This document shows, one piece after another, positions 1 through 8,938 of a stretch of DNA of 41,914 nt. Made by a program: the position numbers and the translations under genes. Below the pieces are notes generated by a model. The model worked only from the letters and a program-made list of their open reading frames with translations. It searched no databases and had not been told where the DNA came from. The DNA comes from Clostridiales bacterium (GTDB lineage: Bacteria; Bacillota; Clostridia; Christensenellales; Pumilibacteraceae), in assembly GCA_031286385.1 (NCBI GenBank), contig JAITUJ010000002.1:1-41914 (forward strand). Reading direction: 5' to 3'. The first letter of the stretch is position 1, and every line of letters starts with the position of its first letter.

Positions 1-299
1 CTCATGTAGATTGTGGTGATTTTGTAGTTGTCATAAATACAGATAAAGTTAAACTGACTGGCAAAAAACTTGATCAAAAAATTAAATTTAGTCACAGTCA
101 ATATATGGGCGGAGCTAAATTTAAACTATACCGCAAGTATATGTCAGAATCAAGTGATGATGCCGTATACGAAGCTATTCAAGGTATGTTGCCAAAGACA
201 AGGCTAGGTAGAAAACAACTCAAAAAAGTTCGATGTTATAAAGATGCAAATCACAAGCATGAAGCCCAACAGCCGAAAAATTTTGAGCTAGTTAAATGA
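1..299 (+). CDS. rplM: 50S ribosomal protein L13, 3' part (5' end outside window)
   Basis: The reading frame is open from base 3 without a start codon, so this is the C-terminal part of a gene cut by the window edge. It translates as HVDCGDFVVVINTDKV, then LTGKKL, then HSQYMGGAK, and ends with a PKTRLGRKQLKKVRCY-type segment, which is the conserved core and C-terminus of L13, a 23S rRNA-binding protein of the large subunit. A shorter in-frame ATG at 105 is internal and not the start. rpsI follows after 26 bases, the usual rplM-rpsI pair, so the two are very probably one transcript. The identification is secure. Confidence 0.95.
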   Translation, partial: HVDCGDFVVVINTDKVKLTGKKLDQKIKFSHSQYMGGAKFKLYRKYMSESSDDAVYEAIQGMLPKTRLGRKQLKKVRCYKDANHKHEAQQPKNFELVK

Positions 300-325
300 C
301 ATAAAAATAAAAAGGATTTAAAAAA

Positions 326-736
326 ATGGCATTGAAGAAAACAACAAAGAAAATTCAATTTTGGGGGACAGGGCGTCGCAAATCTGCTGTGGCGAGAGTT
401 AGATTGTTGCCCGGCGTTGGTGAGATAAGCATTAACAAACGCACAATGGATGATTACTTTGGTTTAGATACACTTAAATTTATTGTAAATCAACCGCTTT
501 TAGAGACAAATGCAAAAGACAAATATGATATAATAGTAAATGTCAGCGGTGGAGGATTTACAGGGCAAGCTGCTGCAATTCGACACGGAATTGCAAGGGC
601 TTTGGTAGTTGCCGACCCTATGAATAGACCAGCTTTAAAAAAAGCTGGATTTTTGACAAGAGACCCTCGCATGAAAGAGCGCAAGAAATATGGTCTCAAA
701 AAAGCAAGGAAAGCTTCTCAGTTTAGCAAGAGATAG
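326..736 (+). CDS. rpsI: 30S ribosomal protein S9
   Basis: A 136-residue protein of normal S9 length, with the early [14 protein letters not shown] motif, the [19 protein letters not shown] core and the basic tail ending in SQFSKR that reaches the ribosomal P site. An AAGGA ribosome binding site lies about 8 bases before the ATG. It follows rplM as in most Bacillota. The gene is complete and conventional. No clear terminator is visible after it. Confidence 0.97.
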   Translation: MALKKTTKKIQFWGTGRRKSAVARVRLLPGVGEISINKRTMDDYFGLDTLKFIVNQPLLETNAKDKYDIIVNVSGGGFTGQAAAIRHGIARALVVADPMNRPALKKAGFLTRDPRMKERKKYGLKKARKASQFSKR

Positions 737-906
737 TTTAAGCATCTGTGTAAATTGGCAATTTTTTGTTGTACTTGTGCAATATGCTCACGAACAAGCA
801 AATTAAAATAATTACACTTAGCAATACAGTTTAGGGTTGTAAAGTATGTGTTTATGAATTTACTTTTAAGTGTATTTGCTTTATATTTTTGTAAAAGACT
901 TTTTAT

Positions 907-1941
907 ATGATTAAAATACAACAGTTTGGCAAGTTGTCAGATGGGCAAGTAGCTAGCATTTATACAATTGTAAACAAAAATGGCAATAGATTGTCAATTA
1001 CCAACTATGGTGGGCGTGTTGTATCATTTTTGATAAAAGATAAAATTGGTGATTTTCATGATTTATTGCTAGGTTATGACGACTTAAACGGTTACATTGA
1101 GGATAAGCACCTTTTAGGTGCCAATATTTGCTACAATCTTGTAACAAATATCGATGACATTAAAAATTCAGATAGTGTATTTTTTGATAAATCATTATGG
1201 GATGTCGTCACTGCTGGACAGGAAGGAGAAGAGTCTATTGTTTTAAGTAATAGTTATTTGATAGATGAGCAAAACAAACTAGATATAAGTGTTACATATA
1301 GTTTGAGTGAAGACGATCAAATAATAATAAAAGAATGGGCTCACAGTAGTTGTGATGTTTGTTGTGATTTTGTTCAGTCGTTATTTTTTAACTTAAACAG
1401 CCAGACAAGTATAGAAGCTCATACCGCTGTGGTAAATGCTGATATGTGTAGTGCTACAAACAAAGGGTTTTCAGCAGAGGAATTTGAGCAAGTTAAAGGT
1501 CGTGTAAACTTGAATAAACCAAAATCATTTAAAAATCTGTCAGCGGCAAAGCATAGTCTTATTAAAAATGCTGATGGTCTAGATTTGTATTATCTGTTAA
1601 GAAATGATGGTGTAAAAGCAGATGAAAAAGACAGAGATCTGTACTATGTAGGTCGTGTGCGTGGCAGAACACTTGGTATAAAAATGGAAGTTTACACTAC
1701 TAAACCTGGGTTGTATTTATACACAGCCAATAGATTTGATGGTTTGTTGGGCAAAAAGCAGGCTACAATTGAGTCAAATTTTGTTCAGCCGTTAAATGAT
1801 TTTGACAATGTAAATTCCAGAAAAAATTCAATATATGACAAACATTCAGGTTTTTGTATAAGCCCTACTACACACAGAAATATTGTTAAATCTAATGAAC
1901 AATACAAAAATTGCACAGTTTATAAGTTTGTAACAAGGTAA
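907..1941 (+). CDS. Aldose 1-epimerase (GalM)-fold protein, catalytic histidines replaced
   Basis: A 344-residue protein of the usual mutarotase length. The fold is recognisable from the N-terminal VNKNGNRLSITNYGGRVVSF strand, LLLGYDDLNGYIED, FFDKSLWDV (family GFDKxxW), FFNLN (family NHSYFNL) and ESNFVQPLND near the C-terminus (family LExQxxPDA). GalM interconverts alpha and beta aldoses using two histidines and a glutamate. E289 is retained, but the LHGG histidine position reads N87 and the NHSYFNL histidine position reads S158, and the GRxANRI motif reads ANICYN. The frame is intact, so this looks like a retained non-catalytic or repurposed member. No Shine-Dalgarno is evident; a TTTACT-17-TATATT promoter (859-887) would start RNA about 13 bases before the ATG. 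Family assignment is good; loss of catalysis is inferred from my own motif alignment. Confidence 0.75.
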   Translation: MIKIQQFGKLSDGQVASIYTIVNKNGNRLSITNYGGRVVSFLIKDKIGDFHDLLLGYDDLNGYIEDKHLLGANICYNLVTNIDDIKNSDSVFFDKSLWDVVTAGQEGEESIVLSNSYLIDEQNKLDISVTYSLSEDDQIIIKEWAHSSCDVCCDFVQSLFFNLNSQTSIEAHTAVVNADMCSATNKGFSAEEFEQVKGRVNLNKPKSFKNLSAAKHSLIKNADGLDLYYLLRNDGVKADEKDRDLYYVGRVRGRTLGIKMEVYTTKPGLYLYTANRFDGLLGKKQATIESNFVQPLNDFDNVNSRKNSIYDKHSGFCISPTTHRNIVKSNEQYKNCTVYKFVTR

Positions 1942-2120
1942 TATTTGATATTGAAAAAATATAATTAAGGCAAGGTAGGTCTATGACTTTTAGGTTGTAG
2001 GTCTTTTCGTTTGTTTTTTGACGGTTGGATGAGCAATAAAATGTACTTAGGAAAAGTTATGATAAAGATTTTTAGATGAATTGTTAGATTTTTGCAGTAC
2101 ACTTTGTTATTTAGCTAAGC
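1942..2120. other. Intergenic region without a recognised gene
   Basis: About 180 bases between the mutarotase-like gene and the recD2 promoter. It contains an imperfect direct repeat (GTAGGTCT at about 1975-1983 and again near 2007) followed by a T-rich stretch. No convincing terminator hairpin or ORF. Confidence 0.4.
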
Positions 2121-2149
2121 TTGACATTTGCATGTTTGTGTAGTATATT
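2121..2149 (+). promoter_or_regulatory. recD2 promoter, placed for a leaderless mRNA
   Basis: A perfect -35 TTGACA (2121-2126), a 17-base spacer and -10 TATATT (2144-2149). Transcription normally starts about 7 bases after the -10, which here is the A of the recD2 ATG at 2156. No Shine-Dalgarno lies between promoter and ATG. Confidence 0.8.
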
Positions 2150-2155
2150 AATATC

Positions 2156-4345
2156 ATGGTGCTAAGTGGGGTTGTAGTCAGTATAAGATACCGCAATGAA
2201 AGCAACGGTTTTACCATCGCTATTGTCGAAGTTGAAAGCGAACAAGTTGTTTGTACAGGTAATATTGCACACTGTGTAGAGGGGCAATCTATACGCTGTG
2301 AAGGTTCATATACTGTGCACCCAAAGTTTGGAAAGCAATTTAAAGCTAATAGAGTAGAGATAGAAGCCCCAAAAAGCGAAGATTCTATTGTTAAATATTT
2401 GGGTAGTGGGTTGATAAAAGGCATAGGTCCAAAGACTGCAATGAACATTGTTAGCAGGTTTGGCAAAGATACGCTAGATGTTATTGAGTTTACTCCCAAT
2501 AGGCTTTTAGAAGTAAGAGGTTTAAGTAAATTAAAAGTAGACGAATTGGCAAGTTCTTTTATGTCAGTAAGGTACATGCAGCAAGCCATAATTTTTTTGC
2601 AAAGCAAAGGTTTGGGTTTGAAAAATGCTATGAAAGTATTTGAACTCTATGGCAAAAAAACTGTGTCAATTATCACAGAAAACCCATATAAGCTGATAGA
2701 AGATTTAGATGGTATTGGGTTTATTACAGCAGATAAAATAGCAAAAGAAGTAGGAATTTCATTTGACAGTGATTTTAGAGTTAGAGCTGGACTCATTTAT
2801 GTTTTACGCAGGTCAGCAGAAAAGGAGGGCAATACTTTTTTGCCTTTTGATACCAGCATTGTCCAAACTGTTCAATTGCTTGGACTCGAAAATGATGAAA
2901 AAGTTAAATTATTAATTGATGAGTTGACTTTGGATTATAAGATAAAAGTTTTTGCTGTAGATGATGTTAAAGTTATCATGTCTATGACATTTTTTCAGAC
3001 AGAAAAACAAATAGCAGTAAAACTATTGGCGTTGTTGAGAGAAGCAAATGTTCTCAATTTTAGCTATGAACAAGATGTACGAGAATATGAAAATATCAAC
3101 AAAATAAAATTGCATAAAAATCAAGTGTTGGCCATTGCAGATTGTTTTAGACACGGTGTCTGTGTTGTCACGGGAGGACCGGGTACTGGTAAAACCACTA
3201 TAATACACAATATATTGAGTGTATTTAAAAAAAACAACTTGCGTGTCGTGCTTTTAGCCCCCACAGGCAGAGCAGCCAAGAGAATGTATGAGAGTACAGG
3301 ACAAGAGGCTAGTACCATACATAGAGCATTGATGTTTGGAAGTTTAGCATATTCTAATTCGCCAGAGATTTTAGCAGCTGATGTGGTCATTGTAGATGAA
3401 ATGTCTATGGTAGATATCTTTCTGTTTAGGAATTTGTTAAATGCAATAGCGGTAGGTACAAAGTTGATATTATTAGGAGATAAAGACCAATTGCCAAGTG
3501 TGGGCCCAGGTAATGTTTTGAGAGATATTTTGTCCAGCAATTGTATACCAACAGTTGAGCTTAGCTTTATATATAGACAAGGCGATAAAAGTCTAATTGC
3601 ACAAAATGCTCACGATATAAACAGCGGAATTATGCCAAAGTTGCACAGCAAGCAAGCCGATTTCTTTTTTGTAACAGAAAATGACAGTGAGCAGTTGGCA
3701 AATAAAGTTGTAGACCTCGTTGTAAAGAGATTGCCAAAATTTTTGCAAATTGAATCTCAAAAGATTCAAGTCTTGTGTGCTTTAAAAAGTGGAAATAATG
3801 GAATAATAAATATAAACAAGTGTATTCAAGAACAACTAAATCCTCAACTTGAAAGATTGCAGATACAGACAGATGACTTTGTATTTAGAGTAGGCGACAA
3901 AATAATGCATACTGTAAACAATTATCAGTTAAAATGGCGTCGTAGTGTGCATTCTTTTTCAGAAAAAGGACAAGGCGTATTTAACGGGGATATGGGGTAT
4001 ATAAGCAATATTTTTGACACTGGTGAAATGGAAGTAGTATTTGAAGATGGTAGGGTGAGTATGTACAGTGTAGAAGACAGATTGCAACTTAGCTTGGCTT
4101 ACGCTATTACCATTCATAAAAGCCAAGGGAGTGAATTTGAGGCCATCGTTATGCCTGTAATATACAGTAGTCCAATGATGATGACTCGCAATTTGCTGTA
4201 CACTGCCATAACTCGTGCCAAAAAAACTGTGGTGTTGTGTGGAAGTGAAAATGCTGTTAAACGCATGGTTGACAACAACTATATTGCATTGAGATACAGT
4301 GCGTTAAACTGGTTTTTGAACACATTAAAAGCAGAAAAATTATAA
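2156..4345 (+). CDS. recD2: RecD2-type SF1B DNA helicase
   Basis: A 729-residue protein, the normal length of RecD2, the RecBC-independent RecD family of 5'-3' DNA helicases involved in repair and replication-fork processing. In order: an N-terminal OB-like region, helix-hairpin-helix segments (for example SGLIKGIGPKTAMNIV near residues 85-100), Walker A GGPGTGKTT near residue 341, Walker B VVIVDEMSMVD near 411, motif III LLGDKDQLPSVGPG near 440, and near the C-terminus AITIHKSQGSEF followed by LLYTAITRAKK. All helicase motifs are intact. The start is fixed by the promoter immediately upstream, and there is no ribosome binding site. The next gene starts 6 bases after the stop, so the two are probably co-transcribed. 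Confidence 0.95.
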   Translation: MVLSGVVVSIRYRNESNGFTIAIVEVESEQVVCTGNIAHCVEGQSIRCEGSYTVHPKFGKQFKANRVEIEAPKSEDSIVKYLGSGLIKGIGPKTAMNIVSRFGKDTLDVIEFTPNRLLEVRGLSKLKVDELASSFMSVRYMQQAIIFLQSKGLGLKNAMKVFELYGKKTVSIITENPYKLIEDLDGIGFITADKIAKEVGISFDSDFRVRAGLIYVLRRSAEKEGNTFLPFDTSIVQTVQLLGLENDEKVKLLIDELTLDYKIKVFAVDDVKVIMSMTFFQTEKQIAVKLLALLREANVLNFSYEQDVREYENINKIKLHKNQVLAIADCFRHGVCVVTGGPGTGKTTIIHNILSVFKKNNLRVVLLAPTGRAAKRMYESTGQEASTIHRALMFGSLAYSNSPEILAADVVIVDEMSMVDIFLFRNLLNAIAVGTKLILLGDKDQLPSVGPGNVLRDILSSNCIPTVELSFIYRQGDKSLIAQNAHDINSGIMPKLHSKQADFFFVTENDSEQLANKVVDLVVKRLPKFLQIESQKIQVLCALKSGNNGIININKCIQEQLNPQLERLQIQTDDFVFRVGDKIMHTVNNYQLKWRRSVHSFSEKGQGVFNGDMGYISNIFDTGEMEVVFEDGRVSMYSVEDRLQLSLAYAITIHKSQGSEFEAIVMPVIYSSPMMMTRNLLYTAITRAKKTVVLCGSENAVKRMVDNNYIALRYSALNWFLNTLKAEKL

Positions 4346-4351
4346 ATAAAT

Positions 4352-6121
4352 ATGTATAAAGCAATACTGTCAAAGTTAAAAAAAGCACAGAGTAATGTCA
4401 CAATAGGTGTCAACAGATATCCTTTTTTGGCTACTATTTTGTTGTTGATTTTTGCAAATTTATTAATGTTGATTGTAGCTGCGTGTTTGGCAATGTCATT
4501 GGATAGAGAAAGTTATACAAATTTTTTTTTCACACTTGTGCAAGTCGCCGAATGGTTAGTTATTCCAGGTGCTGCTTTGATTCCCAAAAATCTAGTAATA
4601 AGAGCATTGTCAGTCATTGTTTTTATGATTGGCCTTGTAATGTTTAGCGGCGTTATTATTGCAATGACGACTACCAAAGTGCGTTCTTTTATGCTTACAA
4701 AAGCTGAAGCTACGGGCAGACTTAAACTAAACTATCATTATATCATACTAAACTACAATGACAAAGTACCCGCTTTGCTTATGGATATGATGCACAATGA
4801 TGTAGATGACACAGTGCTCATTTTGTCCAATAAAAATAAACAATTTTTGGATAAAATAATCAAACACCAAACAAAGCAGAGGATACAAAGACCCACAAGC
4901 AAAGTCAATCTAATAGTCAGAAGTGGCAACCCACACAGTGTAGCAGAATTGGCAGATATATGTTTGTCACAATGCAAGGCAGTGTTGATTGTTCATGACC
5001 AAAGAGATATTGAAAAAGACAGTGTGGATTTAGATGTTTTGCAACTTCTATTGACTGTTTCAAGCCAGGAGATGTCAAAAGAAAGTCACATTGTAGTAGA
5101 AACACAGTCATTTAAAATGCGTCAGGTTATGTATGATATGCAAAATGCTATTCCCTCCCTTATGTGTAAAAAAATTAGCTCATACAGCTATGATAAGCTT
5201 TTAGGACAGTTTTTGGCTACTTCTATTTTGCGTCCAAACTTGACAAGTGTACTTTATGACTTATTGTCTTTTGTAGATTTTAGCATTTATGACAGTGACC
5301 GTGCACAGCCACTAGAAGATTATCTTGTCAAATTTACAGACAGTGTCCCGATATATTCAGCAAATGGCAAAACTTTTGCGATAGCACAATCACAAAAAGC
5401 ACTATTTTCACAACGCTCTAATTTACTAAAAATAGATAGACGGCTAGTACCGATTGCATATATTTGCAATCAAGAAATTGTTTACTATATTTTGGGTGAT
5501 AATAATAAATATCAATTTATGATGCAGAGCATAAAAAAAACCAATCCCAAAGCAATATGTAGAAGCTATAAATATGAAGAGTTAAATAAATTTGTAAAAG
5601 ATTTACATGAACCAAAGAGAAGGACTGCTGTCGTATTATCCGATATGCAAAGTGATGACAATGTCATTTTAGCATTGATTGAATTAAATAAACACTTTGG
5701 TTTAAATCCACCTTTTGAGATTGTTGCAGAAATCAAAGACCCTAACAAGCAGATAAATATTGAGCAATTTAATGTAAATTCTGTCATTGTATCCAACAAA
5801 GTTGTGAGTTTTTATGCTTTGCAGAATATGGTAAAAAAAGAGGCAAGTTGGTTTTATGAAACTTTGCTTGATCACAAAAATGGAGAATTTAATATCTGGT
5901 CAGAAAAAGCAATGTACATTTTTGATTTTTTAGAGAGCCAGTTGATTTTTGATTCGTATGCAGAATTTATTCATGCAGTTTTCTTTGGTAGCCAAAAAAG
6001 AATGATGCCCATAGGAATATCTGGACAGCAAGGCAATACTTTTTTTTGTTTTGGGTTGGACCAAAAAAGAGAATTTGTTTTAAAACCAAGTGACAGTTTG
6101 ATATATATACATTACAGTTGA
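4352..6121 (+). CDS. CASTOR/POLLUX-like RCK membrane protein (putative ion channel or sensor)
   Basis: A 589-residue protein with an N-terminal membrane region (hydrophobic segments at about 24-50, 60-80 and 83-105) and a long cytoplasmic part with Rossmann-like RCK features: NYHYIILNYNDKVPALLMDM (family HxVILGWNxK) near 128-147, and VNLIVRSGNPHSVAELADI (family RSGDPxxxxxL). This arrangement matches the CASTOR/POLLUX/DMI1-related family, which includes cation channels in plants and uncharacterised bacterial homologues. I do not see a K+-channel TVGYG-type filter, so transport is uncertain. It begins 6 bases after recD2 with no Shine-Dalgarno, suggesting translational coupling, and is followed after 54 bases by the ABC protein gene. 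Confidence 0.65.
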   Translation: MYKAILSKLKKAQSNVTIGVNRYPFLATILLLIFANLLMLIVAACLAMSLDRESYTNFFFTLVQVAEWLVIPGAALIPKNLVIRALSVIVFMIGLVMFSGVIIAMTTTKVRSFMLTKAEATGRLKLNYHYIILNYNDKVPALLMDMMHNDVDDTVLILSNKNKQFLDKIIKHQTKQRIQRPTSKVNLIVRSGNPHSVAELADICLSQCKAVLIVHDQRDIEKDSVDLDVLQLLLTVSSQEMSKESHIVVETQSFKMRQVMYDMQNAIPSLMCKKISSYSYDKLLGQFLATSILRPNLTSVLYDLLSFVDFSIYDSDRAQPLEDYLVKFTDSVPIYSANGKTFAIAQSQKALFSQRSNLLKIDRRLVPIAYICNQEIVYYILGDNNKYQFMMQSIKKTNPKAICRSYKYEELNKFVKDLHEPKRRTAVVLSDMQSDDNVILALIELNKHFGLNPPFEIVAEIKDPNKQINIEQFNVNSVIVSNKVVSFYALQNMVKKEASWFYETLLDHKNGEFNIWSEKAMYIFDFLESQLIFDSYAEFIHAVFFGSQKRMMPIGISGQQGNTFFCFGLDQKREFVLKPSDSLIYIHYS

Positions 6122-6175
6122 TAGTATAAAATTAAAAGTTTTGAAGTGAGATTACACTGACATTCAAGGGGGAAT

Positions 6176-7927
6176 ATGTCCGTTTATTTAAAAAAAATTA
6201 GCAAGTTTTATGCACACAACTTGATATTGAATAATATAGACCTAGAAATATATGATGATGAGTTATTGTGCATTTGTGGGCATAGTGATAGTGGCAAAAC
6301 GACTTTGTTGCGACTCATTGCAGGGCTGGAAAGTCCGACATCGGGGAGCATTTATTTTGACAACATACAAGTAAATGACAAGCCTGCAAAGGACAGAAAT
6401 GTAGCCATGATTTTTGCAAAAAGTCCACTAAACGACAATTTGACAGTTTTTCAAAATCTTGCATTTGGGTTAAAAATACGCAAGTTTGGAGTGGACGAAA
6501 TAGATAAAAAAGTAATACAAATTGCTGGTATTTTAAAACTGACGTCGCACTTAAATGTAAAAACTAAATTGCTAAGCGCAAAAGACAAGTTTGCTACGCA
6601 ATTGGGCAGAGCTTTGGTGAGAGAGCCAAAAATTTTATTGCTCGATAACCCGTGTGATACTTTAAATAAAAGCGATAGTTTATACTGCCAAGATTTAATA
6701 GTCAACATGCAACTTTTGTATAAAATTAGCTTTGTATATGTAACAAGTGATGTGAAACAAGCTTTTAATGTTGCTGAAAGAATACTGATAATCAATCAAG
6801 GTGAAATTCAACAAGTTGACATAGCAAAAAATATTTATCACAACCCAAACAATACTTTTGTTGCTAGTTTAGTTGGATTCCCTCAAATCAATTTTTTTGA
6901 TGCAAAATTACATTTAAAAGATAATGAGCTAGTATGTAGTTTTGGGACAACTTATCTTGCTCTTGAAGACAAGCTCCGTCATAAACTTGTCTTTGATAGC
7001 TATATAGGCAAAAATGTCATTTTGGGTGTGAGAGCTGAACATTTAAAATGTCTGCAATTAGATCTGGTTGCAGACAAAAATTGTGAAAATACTCTTTCAA
7101 ATCTAAACTGTTTTTTTGCAAGAGTAGTAACTTTTGAGAATTTGGAAATAGGCAAATTGTTGTATTTAAAGGTAGAAGGTCAAAGCAATATCATTGTTGT
7201 CCGCACAGATAGAAGTGTAGAAAAAAATGATATTATCTGTGTTGAAATTGACACAAAGAATGTAAAGCTTTTTGACAGCGTAACACAACATTCTATTTTG
7301 ACTTTGCCCAAGTTGAACATAATAGATGATGTCAGTGTTGTCATTGCAAACAGTAGATATTTTTTGCAGTTTTGTGGTTTTGAATTTGAATTGACACAAG
7401 ATGTATTAAGTAGAGTAGTGGACAAAGAGTATTTGAATCAAAGCTTGGCATTGGGAATTTGTCCAGAAAATCTTTTTTTACAGCGTGCACAAATAGATGG
7501 TGAAATAGCTTGCAAAATTAAAGTAGTTGTTGAGTATATTGACAGATATGATAACTATTTGTTGTTGCGTTGTACCATTCAAGGCAATAGCATTTGGGCA
7601 AAAGTGGAGGCAGACTTTGATATTCAAATGCTAAGTAACTTAGAAGCATACTTTGCTATAAATCAAATTATGCTTTATAGCGCTACCAACAGCGATAAAA
7701 TATTGGCTAAAAAACCACTCTGCAACTTTCAATATGCTATTGTGGGTAAAACAGATAAAAGATTGTATAAAAAAATCTATAAAGCTTTGGTTGTAGACAT
7801 AGATTTTTTGGGTTCTAAAACAGTTGTATATTTTAAAGTAAAAAATTTGCAAGATTTGAACAGTGCAATCATTGAGGGGGTGCCCAGTTTTGGTATTGGG
7901 GACAATCTATGGGTAGCAAAAAAATAA
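6176..7927 (+). CDS. MalK/UgpC-like ABC ATPase with degenerate catalytic motifs and duplicated C-terminal regulatory domain
   Basis: A 583-residue protein, much longer than the usual 360-380 of MalK-type sugar-importer ATPases. Walker A (GHSDSGKTT, 35-43) is intact, so nucleotide binding is plausible. The rest of the site is altered: the Q-loop glutamine is A81, the LSGGQ signature reads LSAKD (133-137), Walker B reads ILLLDNP with the catalytic glutamate replaced by N158, and the switch histidine is S191 (VTSD instead of VTHD). The TOBE/OB hallmark GIRPEHL appears twice, as LGVRAEHL near 283 and LGICPENL near 425, so the C-terminal regulatory module is duplicated. AGGGGGAA supports the start. 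No permease or binding-protein gene is adjacent. A non-hydrolysing sensor or regulatory role is inference. Confidence 0.75.
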   Translation: MSVYLKKISKFYAHNLILNNIDLEIYDDELLCICGHSDSGKTTLLRLIAGLESPTSGSIYFDNIQVNDKPAKDRNVAMIFAKSPLNDNLTVFQNLAFGLKIRKFGVDEIDKKVIQIAGILKLTSHLNVKTKLLSAKDKFATQLGRALVREPKILLLDNPCDTLNKSDSLYCQDLIVNMQLLYKISFVYVTSDVKQAFNVAERILIINQGEIQQVDIAKNIYHNPNNTFVASLVGFPQINFFDAKLHLKDNELVCSFGTTYLALEDKLRHKLVFDSYIGKNVILGVRAEHLKCLQLDLVADKNCENTLSNLNCFFARVVTFENLEIGKLLYLKVEGQSNIIVVRTDRSVEKNDIICVEIDTKNVKLFDSVTQHSILTLPKLNIIDDVSVVIANSRYFLQFCGFEFELTQDVLSRVVDKEYLNQSLALGICPENLFLQRAQIDGEIACKIKVVVEYIDRYDNYLLLRCTIQGNSIWAKVEADFDIQMLSNLEAYFAINQIMLYSATNSDKILAKKPLCNFQYAIVGKTDKRLYKKIYKALVVDIDFLGSKTVVYFKVKNLQDLNSAIIEGVPSFGIGDNLWVAKK

Positions 7928-7953
7928 ATTATAAAATTTTATATTGGTTTTGG

Positions 7954-7981
7954 TTGACAAACGGTATGGAAATATGATAAA
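7954..7981 (+). promoter_or_regulatory. Possible promoter of the tRNA cluster
   Basis: TTGACA (7954-7959), a 16-base spacer and GATAAA (7976-7981), about 37 bases before tRNA-Gly. The -35 is perfect and the -10 matches at four of six positions. Confidence 0.5.
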
Positions 7982-8017
7982 CTTGTATAGTTGTCATTTG
8001 ACATGTGCTTTCAATAA

Positions 8018-8091
<74 letters not shown>

Positions 8092-8104
8092 ATAATGTGT
8101 ATAT

Positions 8105-8181
<77 letters not shown>

Positions 8182-8227
8182 GATTGTTTGATGAATTGAC
8201 AGTTGTATATTAAACATAACCTTTTGT

Positions 8228-8305
8228 GGTGGGTATAGCTCAGTTGGTTAGAGCGCCAGATTGTGGCTCTGGAGGTCGTGAGTTCAACTCTCATTACTCA
8301 CCCCA
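8228..8305 (+). tRNA. tRNA-His (GTG)
   Basis: Acceptor GTGGGTA/TACTCAC with the extra G at position -1 (8228) opposite C73 (8302), the identity element of tRNA-His. Anticodon GTG at 8263-8265 in CCAGA-TTGTGGC-TCTGG; CCA is encoded. Confidence 0.97.
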
Positions 8306-8340
8306 TATACAATAAGTCAATGTTGTATTATTTAAAATAA

Positions 8341-8415
8341 AGGGGTGTCGCCAAGCGGTAAGGCAATAGACTTTGACTCTATCACTCAAAGGTTCAAATC
8401 CTTTCACCCCTGCCA
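8341..8415 (+). tRNA. tRNA-Gln (TTG)
   Basis: Acceptor AGGGGTG/CACCCCT, anticodon arm ATAGA-CTTTGAC-TCTAT (anticodon TTG at 8373-8375), T-loop GTTCAAATC and encoded CCA. Confidence 0.97.
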
Positions 8416-8445
8416 AAATATATTATAAAAAGAGGATATAAAAAT

Positions 8446-8673
8446 TTGAAAAAGGGATTAAAAACCTGTGCAACTTTAATATGGATAGTAGGGTGTATAT
8501 TTAATATACTGACAACTGTATATAACATTAGAGTTGTTAATTCATCGTCAATCTACTCTAAGACCGATGGAATAATGGGTGCAGTCTTTACTGCCTTGCT
8601 TTATACAGTATTGATTTTTGCAGTTGGTCTTATAGTTTGGTTGTTAGCGGATAGACACGCAAAAAAAGATTGA
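8446..8673 (+). CDS. Small two-helix membrane protein inside the tRNA cluster
   Basis: A 75-residue protein starting at TTG, supported by AGAGGAT about 9 bases upstream. It has a basic N-terminus, a first hydrophobic segment (about 8-27), a polar loop and a second segment (about 44-68), ending in a charged RHAKKD tail, which suggests a two-pass membrane protein. It lies between tRNA-Gln and tRNA-Lys on the same strand with no terminator between them, so it is probably made from the tRNA precursor. I do not recognise a family. The well-placed ribosome binding site and coherent topology argue that it is real. Confidence 0.65.
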   Translation: MKKGLKTCATLIWIVGCIFNILTTVYNIRVVNSSSIYSKTDGIMGAVFTALLYTVLIFAVGLIVWLLADRHAKKD

Positions 8674-8715
8674 TTAAATAATTTTAAACTTGCCATTTGT
8701 ACACTGTGCAAACGC

Positions 8716-8791
8716 GACCCATTAGCTCAGTCGGTAGAGCACTTGACTTTTAATCAAGTTGTCCCGCGTTCGAATCGCGGATGGGTCACCA
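8716..8791 (+). tRNA. tRNA-Lys (TTT)
   Basis: Acceptor GACCCAT/ATGGGTC, anticodon arm CTTGA-CTTTTAA-TCAAG (anticodon TTT at 8749-8751), T-loop GTTCGAATC and encoded CCA. It is the last plus-strand tRNA before a terminator. Confidence 0.97.
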
Positions 8792-8807
8792 AAGCCACAA
8801 AATAAGC

Positions 8808-8850
8808 AAAAAATTACTTCAAATGAGAGGTAATTTTTTGTTTATTTTTA
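8808..8850 (+). terminator. Rho-independent terminator of the tRNA cluster
   Basis: Stem of about 13 pairs (8808-8820 with 8827-8839, AAAAAATTAC against GTAATTTTTT at its base) followed by a T-rich stretch. Confidence 0.8.
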
Positions 8851-8938
8851 TATAAAGTGACTGTTTTGATGTAGTTTTTAAAAAGTTTAGGGTGGTTTTT
8901 AATATTTTATAATGAAATAGTAGTTTTTAATTTGCCGG

